DNA from: Acinetobacter colistiniresistens
GTDB taxonomy: Bacteria > Pseudomonadota > Gammaproteobacteria > Pseudomonadales > Moraxellaceae
Length of the DNA stretch: 64,000 bases
NCBI RefSeq assembly: GCF_024582815.1
Contig: NZ_CP102099.1
Coordinates: 3,286,001 to 3,350,000, forward strand
Direction: 5' to 3'
This document shows, one piece after another, positions 48,303 to 57,243 of the stretch. The notes beneath the pieces are model-generated. The model saw nothing but the letters and a program-made list of their open reading frames with translations. It did not search any database and was not told the origin of the DNA. The position numbers and the translations under genes are program-made. Each line of letters opens with the position of its first letter. The stretch's first letter is position 1.

Positions 48303-48488
48303 TCAAGACGAAGACTGAGTATCCGGCTTGCTTTGCATCGACTCAATCAAATCGTGCTTGTTAAACTTTTTATATTCAGGCTTGGCCTCATACTGTTTCC
48401 ATGCATCCTTCACATTTTCTTTGGAAATCGTATCTAAGCTAATGGGCTCACTTGGCGTGGGCGTTGCCTCAAAATTCTTGGTTGTCAT
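48303..48488 (-). CDS. small hydrophilic protein of unknown function
   Basis: 61 residues from the ATG at 48488, which follows GGAGGT at a good distance. The sequence is highly charged (ENVKDAWKQYEAKPEYKKFN) and ends in Ser residues, with no membrane segment. The good ribosome site and codon usage support a real gene. It is on the opposite strand just after pal, in the place where cpoB would sit on the other strand in E. coli. No family recognised. Confidence 0.6.
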   Translation of the reverse strand: MTTKNFEATPTPSEPISLDTISKENVKDAWKQYEAKPEYKKFNKHDLIESMQSKPDTQSSS

Positions 48489-48664
48489 ATTTAACCTCCA
48501 AACATCCTGTTTAGTATCTATGCAACATAGCATGTAATGGCGTACTTGTAATCATAAAAGCAACATAAATAAAGTAAGATAATTTTTATTTTTGCACGAT
48601 CTCATCTAGAATAGCCACATTCTTTTTTATCAATTTTGACACGGCTAAATCGGAGCTATTCAAT

Positions 48665-49636
48665 ATGTCAAACCTTACTTTGACCCAATATCTAGAACAA
48701 CAAAATGGGAATTTGACTCCAGAGTTGGCACAAGTCATCGAAACAATTGCTGCAACTTGCCAAACTATTGATCAAGCCCTACAAAAAGGTGCTTTAGCAG
48801 GTATTTTAGGCAGTGCTGGCAATGAAAATGTTCAAGGTGAAACACAAAAGAAATTAGACGTTATTTCAAATGACTACCTGATTGATGCATTAAAAGTACA
48901 TCCTCAAGTAGGCGGTTTAGCTTCCGAAGAATTAGATGATTTCACCCCTGCTCAGGAAAATGGTAAATATCTGGTTTTATTTGATCCACTCGATGGTTCA
49001 AGCAATATCGACATTAACATGTGTGTCGGTACAATTTTCTCTATTCTTCCTGCAAAGAATGCAGTGACTCAATCTGCTGACTTTATGCAAGCTGGTACAG
49101 AACAAGTTGCTGCTGGTTATGTACTGTATGGCCCATCGACCATGCTCGTGCTTACTGTGGGTTCTGGTGTGGTGTTCTTTACTTTTGATCCGACCACAAA
49201 GAACTTCCTGTTAACAACAGAACAAGTGCAAGTTACAGCAGATACGCAAGAATTTGCAATTAATTCATCTAATCAACGTCACTGGGAAAATCCGGTAAAA
49301 CGTTATATTGATGAGCTGTTAGCAGGTAAAACCTCTGTCCGTGAAAAAGACTTCAACATGCGCTGGGTGGCATGCATGGTTGGTGATATCCACCGTATCT
49401 TATGCCGTGGTGGTATTTTCCTTTATCCTTACGACTTAAAAGACCCGAAGAAAGCAGGTCGTTTACGTTTAATGTATGAAGCAAACCCAATGAGCATGCT
49501 GATTGAACAAGCAGGTGGTGCTTCTACAACAGGTCGTGTTCGTATCATGGAAATCCAACCAACTGAATTACACCAACGTGTTCCAGTAATTATTGGCTCT
49601 AAAAATGAAGTCGAACGCGTAACAAGCTATCACTAA
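48665..49636 (+). CDS. fbp: fructose-1,6-bisphosphatase class I
   Basis: Gluconeogenic phosphatase producing fructose 6-phosphate. 323 residues with the metal-site motif [23 protein letters not shown] and the upstream [11 protein letters not shown]. The C-terminal substrate site [21 protein letters not shown] is present. In line with class I enzymes of E. coli type. An AT palindrome follows as terminator. Confidence 0.96.
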   Translation: MSNLTLTQYLEQQNGNLTPELAQVIETIAATCQTIDQALQKGALAGILGSAGNENVQGETQKKLDVISNDYLIDALKVHPQVGGLASEELDDFTPAQENGKYLVLFDPLDGSSNIDINMCVGTIFSILPAKNAVTQSADFMQAGTEQVAAGYVLYGPSTMLVLTVGSGVVFFTFDPTTKNFLLTTEQVQVTADTQEFAINSSNQRHWENPVKRYIDELLAGKTSVREKDFNMRWVACMVGDIHRILCRGGIFLYPYDLKDPKKAGRLRLMYEANPMSMLIEQAGGASTTGRVRIMEIQPTELHQRVPVIIGSKNEVERVTSYH

Positions 49637-49650
49637 TTACTTTTATAATC

Positions 49651-49676
49651 AGGGTATTATAAATTTATAATACCCT
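49651..49676 (+). terminator. fbp terminator
   Basis: A 26-bp perfect palindrome, AGGGTATTATAAA with its mirror half, 15 bp after the stop. Confidence 0.7.
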
Positions 49677-49691
49677 TTCGGATGTTATTTT

Positions 49692-50468
49692 ATGGCGGTT
49701 ATTTTCCTAGAATCAAAAGACAATGCAAAAATCAAACATTTGCGTGGGCTGATCGAGCTCAACAGTGCTCGAAAAAAACATCAGCAAACCGTTCTAGAAG
49801 GTACACATCTGTGCTTGGCGTGGTTACAGCAACAGAAAAAAATCTTTTCTTTATTTACCACTGAACAAGCCTTAGAACATCCAGATTTACAAGAAGTGAT
49901 CGAACTCCACCAAGGTCACATCTTCGTTATCAGTGAAGTCCTATATAAGGATTTAAGCACCTTGGGTACCACCCTGCCATGTCTAGCGATTGTCGACCTA
50001 CCCAAAACTGCTGCCACTATTGATTTTAAGGCCGACACTTTAATTCTAGAAAATGTTCAAGATCCTGGAAATGTAGGTACACTCCTCCGCTCTGCTGCCG
50101 CTGCAAACATCAAGCAGGTGATTTGCACACAAGGTTCAGCTGCACTATGGTCTCCACGTGTGCTTCGAGCAGGTATGGGGGCTCATTTTAGTCTTCAATG
50201 TTTTGAAAACTTTCAGCTCACGGATATTTTACCAAAATTTCAAATACCTGTGTTTGTCACCAGTTCACATCGTTCAACCAGCCTATATAGCAAGGATTTA
50301 ACCCAAGCCTGTGTCTGGATTTTAGGTAACGAAGGTCAAGGTGCGAGTGATTATGCGCTAGCACATGCTCAAGCTGTGACAATCCCTCAACCGGGTGGGC
50401 AAGAGTCCCTCAATGTTGCGATTGCAGGCTCTGTGTGTTTTTTTGAAATGGTTCGTCAACGTCAGTAA
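49692..50468 (+). CDS. TrmH-family RNA 2'-O-ribose methyltransferase
   Basis: SPOUT-class methyltransferase of the SpoU/TrmH family, 258 residues. The C-terminal catalytic domain shows LENVQDPGNVGTLLRSAAA, ILGNEGQGAS and QPGGQESLNVAIAGSVCFFEM (motifs 1-3, including the knot). The N-terminal region (about 1-105) fits the RNA-binding L30e-like domain. Target nucleotide unknown; 23S rRNA or tRNA are possible. Confidence 0.9.
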   Translation: MAVIFLESKDNAKIKHLRGLIELNSARKKHQQTVLEGTHLCLAWLQQQKKIFSLFTTEQALEHPDLQEVIELHQGHIFVISEVLYKDLSTLGTTLPCLAIVDLPKTAATIDFKADTLILENVQDPGNVGTLLRSAAAANIKQVICTQGSAALWSPRVLRAGMGAHFSLQCFENFQLTDILPKFQIPVFVTSSHRSTSLYSKDLTQACVWILGNEGQGASDYALAHAQAVTIPQPGGQESLNVAIAGSVCFFEMVRQRQ

Positions 50469-50605
50469 AACGTTAAATTATTTTAACTACGAGTTTTTTA
50501 CTGAGAAAATCAATTACACTACTAAAAATAATTGCTTAAGTTGTCAACGCGCTCACCATTTTCAACGTTATATGATTAATGAATTGGAATTAATGGTGGG
50601 TATCC

Positions 50606-51244
50606 ATGACAGGATTTTCCATCTCTATGGATTTAGCACCGAAAAAGGCTCGAATTGAAAACAGTGCTGATCGTAGTACTGTTGAACAACGCCTGCGTTT
50701 TTTCATGCAGGACGTTACAGGTCGTGCCTTGGTTATGATGGAAAGTGCAACACAGGGGCAACAAGGCATTGCCATGGATTTAGTGCAAGAAGCATTTATT
50801 TCATTACATAAATCATATGCCGACAAAAGTACCGATGAATGGTATCCCTTGTTCTATACCATATTGAACAATAAGCTCCAAGACTGGCGACGAAAGGAAG
50901 CTCGTCGAGCAAGTCCTTTTTCTTTATTTAAAAAAATTAGTTTAGATGATGATGAAGAAATCATTGATGTTGTAGATGAATCTACGCCTAATCCATTTGA
51001 ATTTCTTGATCAGGAAGTCACGATGGAGGAAATTCAGGCAGCGATCAATCAGCTACCTGTTCGTCAACAACAGGCATTTATGCTCAGAGCGTGGGAAGGG
51101 TTCGACACAATGACCACAGCACAAATTATGGATTGCAGCGAAGGCAGCGTTAAAACGCATTACCACCGTGCAATTCAGGGACTTCGAATTGCTCTTGAGC
51201 ATTTAAACCCACATACAGGAGGATCATCAGATGAAAAAAGATGA
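50606..51244 (+). CDS. ECF-type RNA polymerase sigma factor
   Basis: A 212-residue sigma factor. The region-2 part includes DLVQEAFISLHKSYADKST, WYPLFYTILNNKLQDWRRKE, and region 4 includes LPVRQQQAFMLRAWEGFDTM and DCSEGSVKTHYHRAI, a helix-turn-helix. The ATG at 50606 follows GGTGGG. It overlaps by 14 bp the next gene, which encodes a small one-pass membrane protein (a likely partner). Target promoters are unknown. Confidence 0.88.
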   Translation: MTGFSISMDLAPKKARIENSADRSTVEQRLRFFMQDVTGRALVMMESATQGQQGIAMDLVQEAFISLHKSYADKSTDEWYPLFYTILNNKLQDWRRKEARRASPFSLFKKISLDDDEEIIDVVDESTPNPFEFLDQEVTMEEIQAAINQLPVRQQQAFMLRAWEGFDTMTTAQIMDCSEGSVKTHYHRAIQGLRIALEHLNPHTGGSSDEKR

Positions 51245-51554
51245 GTTCACGAACCATGTGACTTCCAGACTTGACCAACTTGCGAAAGAGCAGCATCACA
51301 ACAAAATGCAAGTCATGAATCATGTTCTAGATACGATACAAAAGAAGCCAACTTCTTATTATAGTATCTGGAAAATGACAGGTTTTGCTGTTGCTGCTGC
51401 AATCATGGGAATTGTGGTTCTGCCAAGCTCTTTACAGCTTGCTGATCAACCACAAAATCAGGTTGTCGTAAATCCAAAGCTTTCGCCGCAAATGGTTGAA
51501 GATATGGAGATGTTATTGGTCTTAGGTGAGGATAAGGTTCCACATGGCAGCTAA
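51231..51554 (+). CDS. small membrane protein, putative anti-sigma factor
   Basis: 107 residues, with a cytoplasmic N-terminus (MKKDEFTNHVTSRLDQLAKE), one membrane segment (about residues 44-62, MTGFAVAAAIMGIVVLPSS) and a short periplasmic tail. Start overlaps the sigma gene and its end overlaps the next gene, so the three form an operon. This layout is that of an ECF sigma and its membrane anti-sigma; the role is inferred from position only. No family name recognised. Confidence 0.7.
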   Translation: MKKDEFTNHVTSRLDQLAKEQHHNKMQVMNHVLDTIQKKPTSYYSIWKMTGFAVAAAIMGIVVLPSSLQLADQPQNQVVVNPKLSPQMVEDMEMLLVLGEDKVPHGS

Positions 51555-51933
51555 AAAATTAGCACTTGTTGTGTGTACGCTCGGGTTACTACAAACCAGT
51601 TTTGCAGGTTCTGAACGCTTTTGGGTATTTTCTAAACCCAATAAAGCCACAACAGAAGAAGCATGGGATGATCTATCGCCTGAAGAGCAACGTGTTTTAA
51701 TTAAACGTTACCAAACCTTGAAAGAAGTTCCTAATAGCCAGAGTTCTCAACTACAGCAAAGGATGGAATGGTTCACGCAACTGCCAGAAGATGAAAAACA
51801 AAAAATGCGTGATGTCTGGCAAAAGATGAGCACACAGGAACGCAATACATTACGTAAGCGCATGTTAAATGCCAGTACCGAAGAACGGATAAATATTAGA
51901 GAAGAATATCTCAGTAAATATTCTGAGCACTGA
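51544..51933 (+). CDS. DUF3106 exported protein
   Basis: 129 residues from the ATG at 51544: a signal peptide (MAAKKLALVVCTLGLLQTSFAG), then the DUF3106 pattern of repeated W/LSPEEQ-type helices (AWDDLSPEEQRVLIKRYQ, MEWFTQLPEDEKQKMRDVWQ, MSTQERNTLRKRM). Function unknown. It follows the sigma factor and its putative partner in one operon and could be the sensed or secreted component. Confidence 0.8.
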   Translation: MAAKKLALVVCTLGLLQTSFAGSERFWVFSKPNKATTEEAWDDLSPEEQRVLIKRYQTLKEVPNSQSSQLQQRMEWFTQLPEDEKQKMRDVWQKMSTQERNTLRKRMLNASTEERINIREEYLSKYSEH

Positions 51934-51955
51934 GTTTATAGTGTATAGAAATAAC

Positions 51956-51978
51956 AATAGCGCCTAAATGGCGCTATT
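51956..51978. terminator. bidirectional terminator after DUF3106 and the CSLREA gene
   Basis: AATAGCGCC-TAAAT-GGCGCTATT hairpin between two convergent genes. Confidence 0.75.
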
Positions 51979-51991
51979 ATTATATTTCGGG

Positions 51992-54508
51992 TTATTTACT
52001 TTTAAAGCGGCGATAAGCCAATAACCCCAACAACCCCAATACTGAATAAAAACTAAAACTCCCCCCCCCACTGTTACTGGCAGAACGTGTATCGTCTGTT
52101 GTGGTTGCCGTGCTAATGGTTCGCACTGTCGCCACATTGGAGGATACGCCATCAGCATCGTAAACTTGGTAGTTAAATGAGAAGTTAAATGGATTAAATG
52201 CATTAACTTCTTGAACATAAATATTACCACCATAGCAGGTTTCTTTTTCATCTGGCGCAGGGCAAGCACCTTGGCGATCTGCCGTAATACCTAGATCTTT
52301 GGTTGGCACATTGGTTAAACGAATTGGTAATTCGATACCTTCGGCATTCTTCCAAAACTGAGGTTTATTCGGATTCTTTTCTGGCCCAGATCCACCCTCG
52401 CCTGTATCGCCATTGTCATTTGCAAAATTTAATAAGTTTAAGCTTAACTTTTGCTTTTCTTTATATTTGAAAGTTAAGGATGTATTTGTTGCAACTGGTG
52501 CAATATTTACAAATGCTGCTCGGATTAAACCAGATGAACTCACTTGTGGACTAGTTCCTGGTTTAGAGGTAATCGTATATTTACAGAAAATCTTGTCACC
52601 AGCTTGAGTAACCCTGTCATCTTTTCGATAAAAAATAATTTGCTGTAAATCTTTATTCCAAGTACACACCAAATTTTCTATATCACTTTTATCTATATCA
52701 GTAACCGTATCATTGATTTGTCCTTTACCTAAAGGTTCTGTCGTTACATCATATAAATCTGGGCTAAAGAACTGTAATTTATAACTGCCATCAGCTTGCT
52801 GTACATCTTGTGGTAAAGGTAGTTGATAATTTCTTAAATCAATGTAAATTGCACGATAATGTAAATTAGCTTTGGTGTATTGCAATAATTTTTGATATTG
52901 ATCCAAACGAGATTTGTAATACGTTAAAAAATCAGGATTATTTGGATTTTTCACCAAATTATCGAAAAAGTCATATTGTGTTTGATAACTTGTAATCAAG
53001 CTGCTAATCGATGTATTGGTTAGATCCTGTAAATCACCTGCTGTAAACTTCATTAGTTCAACCGAACCAATATCACAGCGGTTGCTTGCTTTAGGGTCAT
53101 AATATAAAGTGCCGTCGGTGATACGGGCTAAACCACGCTGGTCCGTCAAACTACAATTGACTCCATCAACATCTAATAAGCCAACTAATTTTGTATTCCC
53201 CTTATCATCGCTAGGCACGCTTGTCGCATTTTTTTTAGGGTAATACATTGGTAAGAATGCCGTATCAGCTGAAGCTTTTTGTAAAGGGCTCAATAAGGTA
53301 TTAAAATCAATCGCACTTACATTCAAATTGGTTTTATTGTCTTTAAGCGACGCTTTTGGCACATCACACACATTATTTACTACAGAACTAGAACCATCCT
53401 GCTTTAGCGCAAGTGCATTGTAAGCAATTCCAAGACCTACCCCTTCTTGATCAGCGACATTTCCAAATAAATATCGACAGGCATATGTATTGCTATCACC
53501 ATTATAAGCAAGAACATTGAACTGTAATAATTTAGCACCAATTTTATCATAGAGAAGCGTCGTAAAAGCTTGATTTTCTACGATTGTATTACTCGTCAAG
53601 CTTAAAATACTGTTTTTACTTAAAATACTAGACTTATTATCTTCTACAGTTCCAGCTTTGGTATCACCAGTGAATTTAAGTAGATTTCCTGTTGAATTGT
53701 TTACAATATTTTTTGCAATGGTATTGGTCGTTAAAGTTGCTGTAGATTCCCCACAAAACTCAATCATACTACTTGAATTGGGTGAACCATTATTAATAAA
53801 ACTGTTGGAGGTTAAGTTGATGGTCCGCTTTGCATATGTAATATCATTAAAGCAACTCATCGACAGTACACTGCCTTTCTCCGCACGGTTACCCTGAATC
53901 ACACTCTTATTCAATGTTAATGTCGTTGAAGGACCAGCTAAAAAAATAGCTCCACCTTCTTTTGCCTCAGAATCAAGGATTTGTGTACTTTGTAATGCAA
54001 CATCAGCACCTGCATATATTGCACCACCAAAATCAGCCGAACGTCCACCTGTTAAAATCAAATTGGTTAGGCTTAAACCCTTGGCACCAAGTGTCGTGTT
54101 AAAAATACGTGAATTTTCTGCTTTGATTGTTGTTTGCAATGGGATTTGAGCTGGATATTGATTAACAACATCATTTAGCAGGACATTTTTTCCTTCCCAA
54201 TTTACAGGACTTGCCCCTAGAATTGAAACGCTCACATTTGGCGTCAATTCCTTTTTCAGGGTATATACCCCTTTTTCCAGCTGAATAACTTTTTGCGTAC
54301 TTGGTAAGGTATCTGTTACAACACAACCACCATAAGAGACACGCGTCTCGGCAGTTTTTATTGCCTCACGTAATGAGCAAGCATTTGGATTTTCGCCATC
54401 CTCATCCACAAATGTAGTTACCTTAATGGGCGTGCTGCTGGTGGCAGCTAACAACGGCATAGTTGCCAAAACCATAGTTGCTAATATTGTTTTTCTATAA
54501 TATTTCAT
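51992..54508 (-). CDS. CSLREA-domain protein with GlyGly-CTERM tail (rhombotarget-like)
   Basis: 838 residues: signal peptide (MKYYRKTILATMVLATMPLL), the CSLREA motif (VDEDGENPNACSLREAIKTA), a large parallel-beta-helix-like repeat region, and a C-terminal sorting tail: SNSGGGSFSFYSVLGLLGLL followed by AYRRFKSK. The Gly-rich motif, membrane segment and basic end are the three parts of the GlyGly-CTERM signal recognised by rhombosortase. The motif's codons are a nine-G run at 52061-52069. Surface or secreted role suspected. No rhombosortase gene is in this window. Neighbour 54525-56411 is a paralogue. Confidence 0.85.
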   Translation of the reverse strand: MKYYRKTILATMVLATMPLLAATSSTPIKVTTFVDEDGENPNACSLREAIKTAETRVSYGGCVVTDTLPSTQKVIQLEKGVYTLKKELTPNVSVSILGASPVNWEGKNVLLNDVVNQYPAQIPLQTTIKAENSRIFNTTLGAKGLSLTNLILTGGRSADFGGAIYAGADVALQSTQILDSEAKEGGAIFLAGPSTTLTLNKSVIQGNRAEKGSVLSMSCFNDITYAKRTINLTSNSFINNGSPNSSSMIEFCGESTATLTTNTIAKNIVNNSTGNLLKFTGDTKAGTVEDNKSSILSKNSILSLTSNTIVENQAFTTLLYDKIGAKLLQFNVLAYNGDSNTYACRYLFGNVADQEGVGLGIAYNALALKQDGSSSVVNNVCDVPKASLKDNKTNLNVSAIDFNTLLSPLQKASADTAFLPMYYPKKNATSVPSDDKGNTKLVGLLDVDGVNCSLTDQRGLARITDGTLYYDPKASNRCDIGSVELMKFTAGDLQDLTNTSISSLITSYQTQYDFFDNLVKNPNNPDFLTYYKSRLDQYQKLLQYTKANLHYRAIYIDLRNYQLPLPQDVQQADGSYKLQFFSPDLYDVTTEPLGKGQINDTVTDIDKSDIENLVCTWNKDLQQIIFYRKDDRVTQAGDKIFCKYTITSKPGTSPQVSSSGLIRAAFVNIAPVATNTSLTFKYKEKQKLSLNLLNFANDNGDTGEGGSGPEKNPNKPQFWKNAEGIELPIRLTNVPTKDLGITADRQGACPAPDEKETCYGGNIYVQEVNAFNPFNFSFNYQVYDADGVSSNVATVRTISTATTTDDTRSASNSGGGSFSFYSVLGLLGLLAYRRFKSK
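52061..52069 (-). repeat. nine-G homopolymer in the GlyGly-CTERM codons
   Basis: C9 on the plus strand, G9 in the coding sense, exactly codons 814-816 (Gly-Gly-Gly) of the CSLREA protein. A one-base loss changes the tail to a different sequence starting GGGVLVFIQYWGCWGYWL; a one-base gain gives GGGEF then stop. Confidence 0.9.
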
Positions 54509-54524
54509 CTCATCACATCCCTGA

Positions 54525-56411
54525 TTATGATTTTAAGCGGCGCAATCCTATTAAACCGAATAATGCCAAGATCGCTCCTAGACCAAAACTTCCTACATTT
54601 ACGGTTTTACTTTTAAAAGTGTTTGGTGGGTCTTGTACAATTGTTGCTGGAATATCAATAAAATAGTTTGATACATCATTAAAACGAGTCGTTGTCGTCA
54701 TAACACGTAAGTTAAATTTATCTGCACCATGCCAATCACTATCAGGCACGTAAGTTACATTACCATCCTGATCAAGAGTTAGCTTTCCTTTAGATGGCGT
54801 TTGGGTTTGAACCACTTGCAAACAACCAACTTGCCAAGGCTGGCCATCAGGACTTTTACCTAATTGAGCCTCGCATGTGGCTGGATCTAACAATTCACCA
54901 TCTAACAAACTCTCTGCAATACTGAATTTCGCAATTTGTCCATATAAAATATCTTGACCAACGATTGGAATCTCCCCCCGGTTAACAACCAGTTCAATTG
55001 CGCCTAAGTCACACAACTCATTAAAGCCCGTACGGCTTTTCCCACGCTGGTCAGTTGCTTCACAACTCGCTAAACTAAAGGTCGTACCATCACTATAAAT
55101 GCGTCCTTTATTGACAATGAGCGAATCCGATAACTGCTTATAAGAAGTGAGTAAACGTGGTTTAAAGAAACCCAGCATTTGATCTTTTGGCGTCGAGTAT
55201 GGACATAATAATCCTTTTGCTGGAGGAGCAGCACAAATCCCTTCATCATTTGTACCGCCAGCAATTAATGTTTGCTCAGGATCATTCTGATTCCACATAA
55301 AATTGGGTAATCGTTCACCCGCATTACGGTCGCACTCTGATGTCGTTAAATTACTTTGAACAATCGTGGTATCGTCTGAGGTAGTACCACAATTACTATT
55401 TCCATTTGCAACTAAAACACTATTCGACACATAAGAGCTTGGGTACTCTTTGACTGTTTCTTTTTTCACTCCATTGACATCTTCTTCTGTCGTTACTTTA
55501 AAATTTAAAGATTGTAAATACAGCCCCGCAGCATTCTTAATAATCGTATTATTATTAAGGATCATGCCTTCACGAATATTCGCTACATAACCGCCTTTAT
55601 TATGGAAAATAGTGCTACTGCGAATACCGGAAGATCTTACGGCAAGTGCCCCAGCTATCGTGTCATTATTGAAGCCCGTTTGAACAAATAATAAAGCACC
55701 ATTTGGCCCTGCTACACCTTCATTGTCACGTATGACCGATTGTGTAATCAGATACATTGGCATTTCGCTATAAATGACTGCCCCCTGATCTGCTTTATTA
55801 TTCTGAAAAATACTATTATTAATAAAAACATAGCCTGCAGTGTTCTTCGCGTCCGATGAAACCCCAGCATTATAAATTGCACCACCACGGTTTGCAGAAC
55901 CACCTGTCAGGCGAGAATACTGAATCGATAGACTTTCACGATTAAGAATTAGCCCGCCGTCATTCAGCTTATTTGCAGCACCTTGTAAATTTAATTCAAT
56001 CAAATTAACTGCAAGTAATGCACTTTCAACATTATTATCATCAATGACAAAAAGACGATCATTTCCCGCCATTTTAAGCGTCGCATTGTTCAATCCTTTT
56101 TTATTATCATTAAAACCATCACTCACTACAGTACGAATTGTCATCGCGGCTTTGATATTTAATGCCGAGTTAAGTTGATAGGTTTGATCGCGTTGTAAAA
56201 CAATTGTATTGCTTGCATCCTTGTTACCACATCCGTGATAACCATTTTCAAATTCTTTTTGGCTTCTTTTATTTAAAAACTCGACAGCTTCTCGTAATGA
56301 ACAAACGGCGTCATCTTTGTCTTCATCAACTAATGTTGTGACTTGAATATCCGCAGAATATGCATATCCAGTAACGGTAAATAAAGCACAGGCAAGCATC
56401 CGTTTGAGCAT
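54525..56411 (-). CDS. CSLREA-domain protein, paralogue with degenerate sorting tail
   Basis: 628 residues, adjacent to and in the same direction as the previous gene, 16 bp upstream. Signal peptide (MLKRMLACALFTVTGYAYS), the CSLREA motif (VDEDKDDAVCSLREAVEFLN), a beta-helix region (SRLTGGSANRGGAIYNAGVS), and a C-terminal segment VGSFGLGAILALFGLIGLRR then LKS. The tail keeps the hydrophobic segment and basic end but lacks a Gly-Gly pair (VGSFGLG). Probably anchored or processed differently from its neighbour. Confidence 0.82.
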   Translation of the reverse strand: MLKRMLACALFTVTGYAYSADIQVTTLVDEDKDDAVCSLREAVEFLNKRSQKEFENGYHGCGNKDASNTIVLQRDQTYQLNSALNIKAAMTIRTVVSDGFNDNKKGLNNATLKMAGNDRLFVIDDNNVESALLAVNLIELNLQGAANKLNDGGLILNRESLSIQYSRLTGGSANRGGAIYNAGVSSDAKNTAGYVFINNSIFQNNKADQGAVIYSEMPMYLITQSVIRDNEGVAGPNGALLFVQTGFNNDTIAGALAVRSSGIRSSTIFHNKGGYVANIREGMILNNNTIIKNAAGLYLQSLNFKVTTEEDVNGVKKETVKEYPSSYVSNSVLVANGNSNCGTTSDDTTIVQSNLTTSECDRNAGERLPNFMWNQNDPEQTLIAGGTNDEGICAAPPAKGLLCPYSTPKDQMLGFFKPRLLTSYKQLSDSLIVNKGRIYSDGTTFSLASCEATDQRGKSRTGFNELCDLGAIELVVNRGEIPIVGQDILYGQIAKFSIAESLLDGELLDPATCEAQLGKSPDGQPWQVGCLQVVQTQTPSKGKLTLDQDGNVTYVPDSDWHGADKFNLRVMTTTTRFNDVSNYFIDIPATIVQDPPNTFKSKTVNVGSFGLGAILALFGLIGLRRLKS

Positions 56412-56524
56412 ACCAATCTCCTTCTATTTTTCATTTTTTTTCGTCTTGCAAACTAGCTGTTTACAACCACATTCCTTTGTGCGTACTTTGTCATAGCTCT
56501 CAAAATTACTCAAGAAATTTTATA

Positions 56525-57223
56525 CTATTGGCGATATTCATCAATCAATGCATAAATTTGCTTAAGTGTTGTATTTGATAGTTTAGTTTTCTCGCCTTTG
56601 AGCATTTTTTCAAGCTGAGCCAATCTCTGTAATAAAATCGAAGCCTGATGCGGCCCATTGCTCAATAAATAGTCAACAATTTGCTGGTCAAAATGAATAC
56701 CTCGGCGCGTCATGACCGAGTGCAACAGGGCTTGTCGATCACTATAAGAACTGCCATTAGGTACTTTAACACTCACAGCTTGGGTCAGCCTTGACTGTAA
56801 GTCAGGTAATTCTAATTTTAATTCAATAGGCGCCACACGAGAGGAAAAAACCAACTGCCCCTCATGATTATTCATCAAATGAAATACAGCTTTCTGCCAA
56901 TGTGGAACACCACTGATCGCATCAATATCATCCAAAGCGACCAAATCATAAAATTCTAATGAAGTAATGGCTTCAATAGGTGCATCTAATAATTCTAGTA
57001 ATGAGACTTTAATTGCTGGGCGACCGAGCTCCAGATAAGAATCACAAATCGCAGAAAGTAAGTGACTCTTGCCAGTACCTGCCCCGCCATAAACATAAAA
57101 GCGGCTGACTAATCCGGCATGTAACTGTCTAACTGCGTCAACCACAGGCCCCCAACCCGGCCCCGAAAAATCACTGATTCGGGCATCGAGTTGTGGTTCT
57201 ATATCCAGTTGGAGTTGACGCAT
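56525..57223 (-). CDS. hda: DnaA regulatory inactivator Hda
   Basis: AAA+ protein that, with the DNA clamp, stimulates ATP hydrolysis on DnaA. 232 residues. Walker A GGAGTGKSHLLSAI, Walker B DLVALDDIDAIS, and the beta-clamp-binding start MRQLQLDIEPQLDARI are present. The DnaA-like N- and C-terminal DNA-binding domains are absent, which distinguishes Hda from DnaA. It lies 20 bp downstream of the transporter gene and is likely co-transcribed. Confidence 0.92.
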   Translation of the reverse strand: MRQLQLDIEPQLDARISDFSGPGWGPVVDAVRQLHAGLVSRFYVYGGAGTGKSHLLSAICDSYLELGRPAIKVSLLELLDAPIEAITSLEFYDLVALDDIDAISGVPHWQKAVFHLMNNHEGQLVFSSRVAPIELKLELPDLQSRLTQAVSVKVPNGSSYSDRQALLHSVMTRRGIHFDQQIVDYLLSNGPHQASILLQRLAQLEKMLKGEKTKLSNTTLKQIYALIDEYRQ

Positions 57224-57243
57224 ATCCTTAATTTTTTCCTCAA

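Noticed and set aside
48303..48488. The 61-residue protein as a toxin or antitoxin.
   Set aside because: It has no partner gene and no matching motif; only a good ribosome site supports it as a gene.
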